DNA from: Bacillota bacterium
GTDB taxonomy: Bacteria; Bacillota; Clostridia; Christensenellales; Aristaeellaceae
Reading direction: 5' to 3'
DNA: 42,913 nucleotides
Assembly (NCBI GenBank): GCA_009787135.1
Contig: WRGP01000254.1
Span: forward strand, 1 to 42,913
Below are positions 42,882 to 42,913 of the stretch, one piece after another. The notes under the pieces were generated by a model that saw only the letters and a list, made by a program, of their open reading frames with translations, was not told where the DNA came from and ran no database searches. Numbering within the stretch: the stretch's first letter is position 1; every line of letters starts with the position of its first letter. The translations under genes were made by a program, and so were the position numbers.

Positions 42882-42913
42882 ATGGAGATGCAAGGAAGGT
42901 TTTTTAGGGAGGA
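42882..42913 (+). CDS. Start of an unidentified gene, cut by the window edge
   Basis: ATG at 42882 with AAGGAG about nine bases upstream opens a frame MEMQGRFFRE that runs off the window. Ten codons are not enough to identify it. It is divergent from the QueG-like gene, with 87 bases between starts. Confidence 0.45.
   Translation, partial: MEMQGRFFRE

Overview
The window looks like chromosomal DNA from a high-GC, spore-forming anaerobe of the Clostridia. RpoB and RpoC are of clostridial type (RpoC begins FELTNLDSIQIG and RpoB ends in a long acidic tail). A SpoIID homologue, an anaerobic class III ribonucleotide reductase and a complete-looking front half of the methylaspartate route of glutamate fermentation point the same way. 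I cannot name the genus. Nearly all genes are GC rich with G/C-ending codons; the clear exception is a secreted-protein gene at 391-1140, which is visibly richer in A/T.

Layout. Positions 1-180 hold what looks like the promoter and leader of an rRNA operon that runs leftward out of the window. Leftward genes follow: a secreted protein, rpoC, rpoB and spoIID. rpoBC is not next to the usual ribosomal protein genes and has its own consensus promoter. A 344-base spacer full of hairpins separates rpoB from rpoC. From 10.2 to 19.2 kb a rightward operon encodes mesaconase (two subunits), glutamate mutase (glmS, glmL, glmE), methylaspartate ammonia-lyase, an AtuA-like protein, a DUF4387 protein and an unusual P-loop protein with a ThrRS/AlaRS-type second additional domain. 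Together the recognised enzymes convert glutamate to 3-methylaspartate, mesaconate and (S)-citramalate; the last three genes have no assigned step. nrdDG follow with a near-perfect promoter.

From 22.0 to 26.2 kb the genes run leftward: two small uncharacterised proteins and an FHA - FtsW/RodA - class B PBP module for peptidoglycan synthesis. This module is divergent from mnmG across a 30-bp inverted repeat. The repeat places an extended -10 promoter six bases before each ATG, so both messages may be leaderless. Rightward from 26.3 kb are mnmG, tadA, a zinc-ribbon protein, tlyA, a GT-C-like membrane protein and a BaiN-type flavoprotein. A leftward HD-domain gene then precedes the histidine operon hisZ-G-D-C-B-H-A-F-IE (34.3-42.0 kb), which has its own promoter and two hairpin/repeat insertions between genes. 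The window closes with a leftward QueG-like iron-sulfur protein and the first codons of a rightward gene.

All calls rest on reading the sequence and on knowledge of the families; no database search was run.
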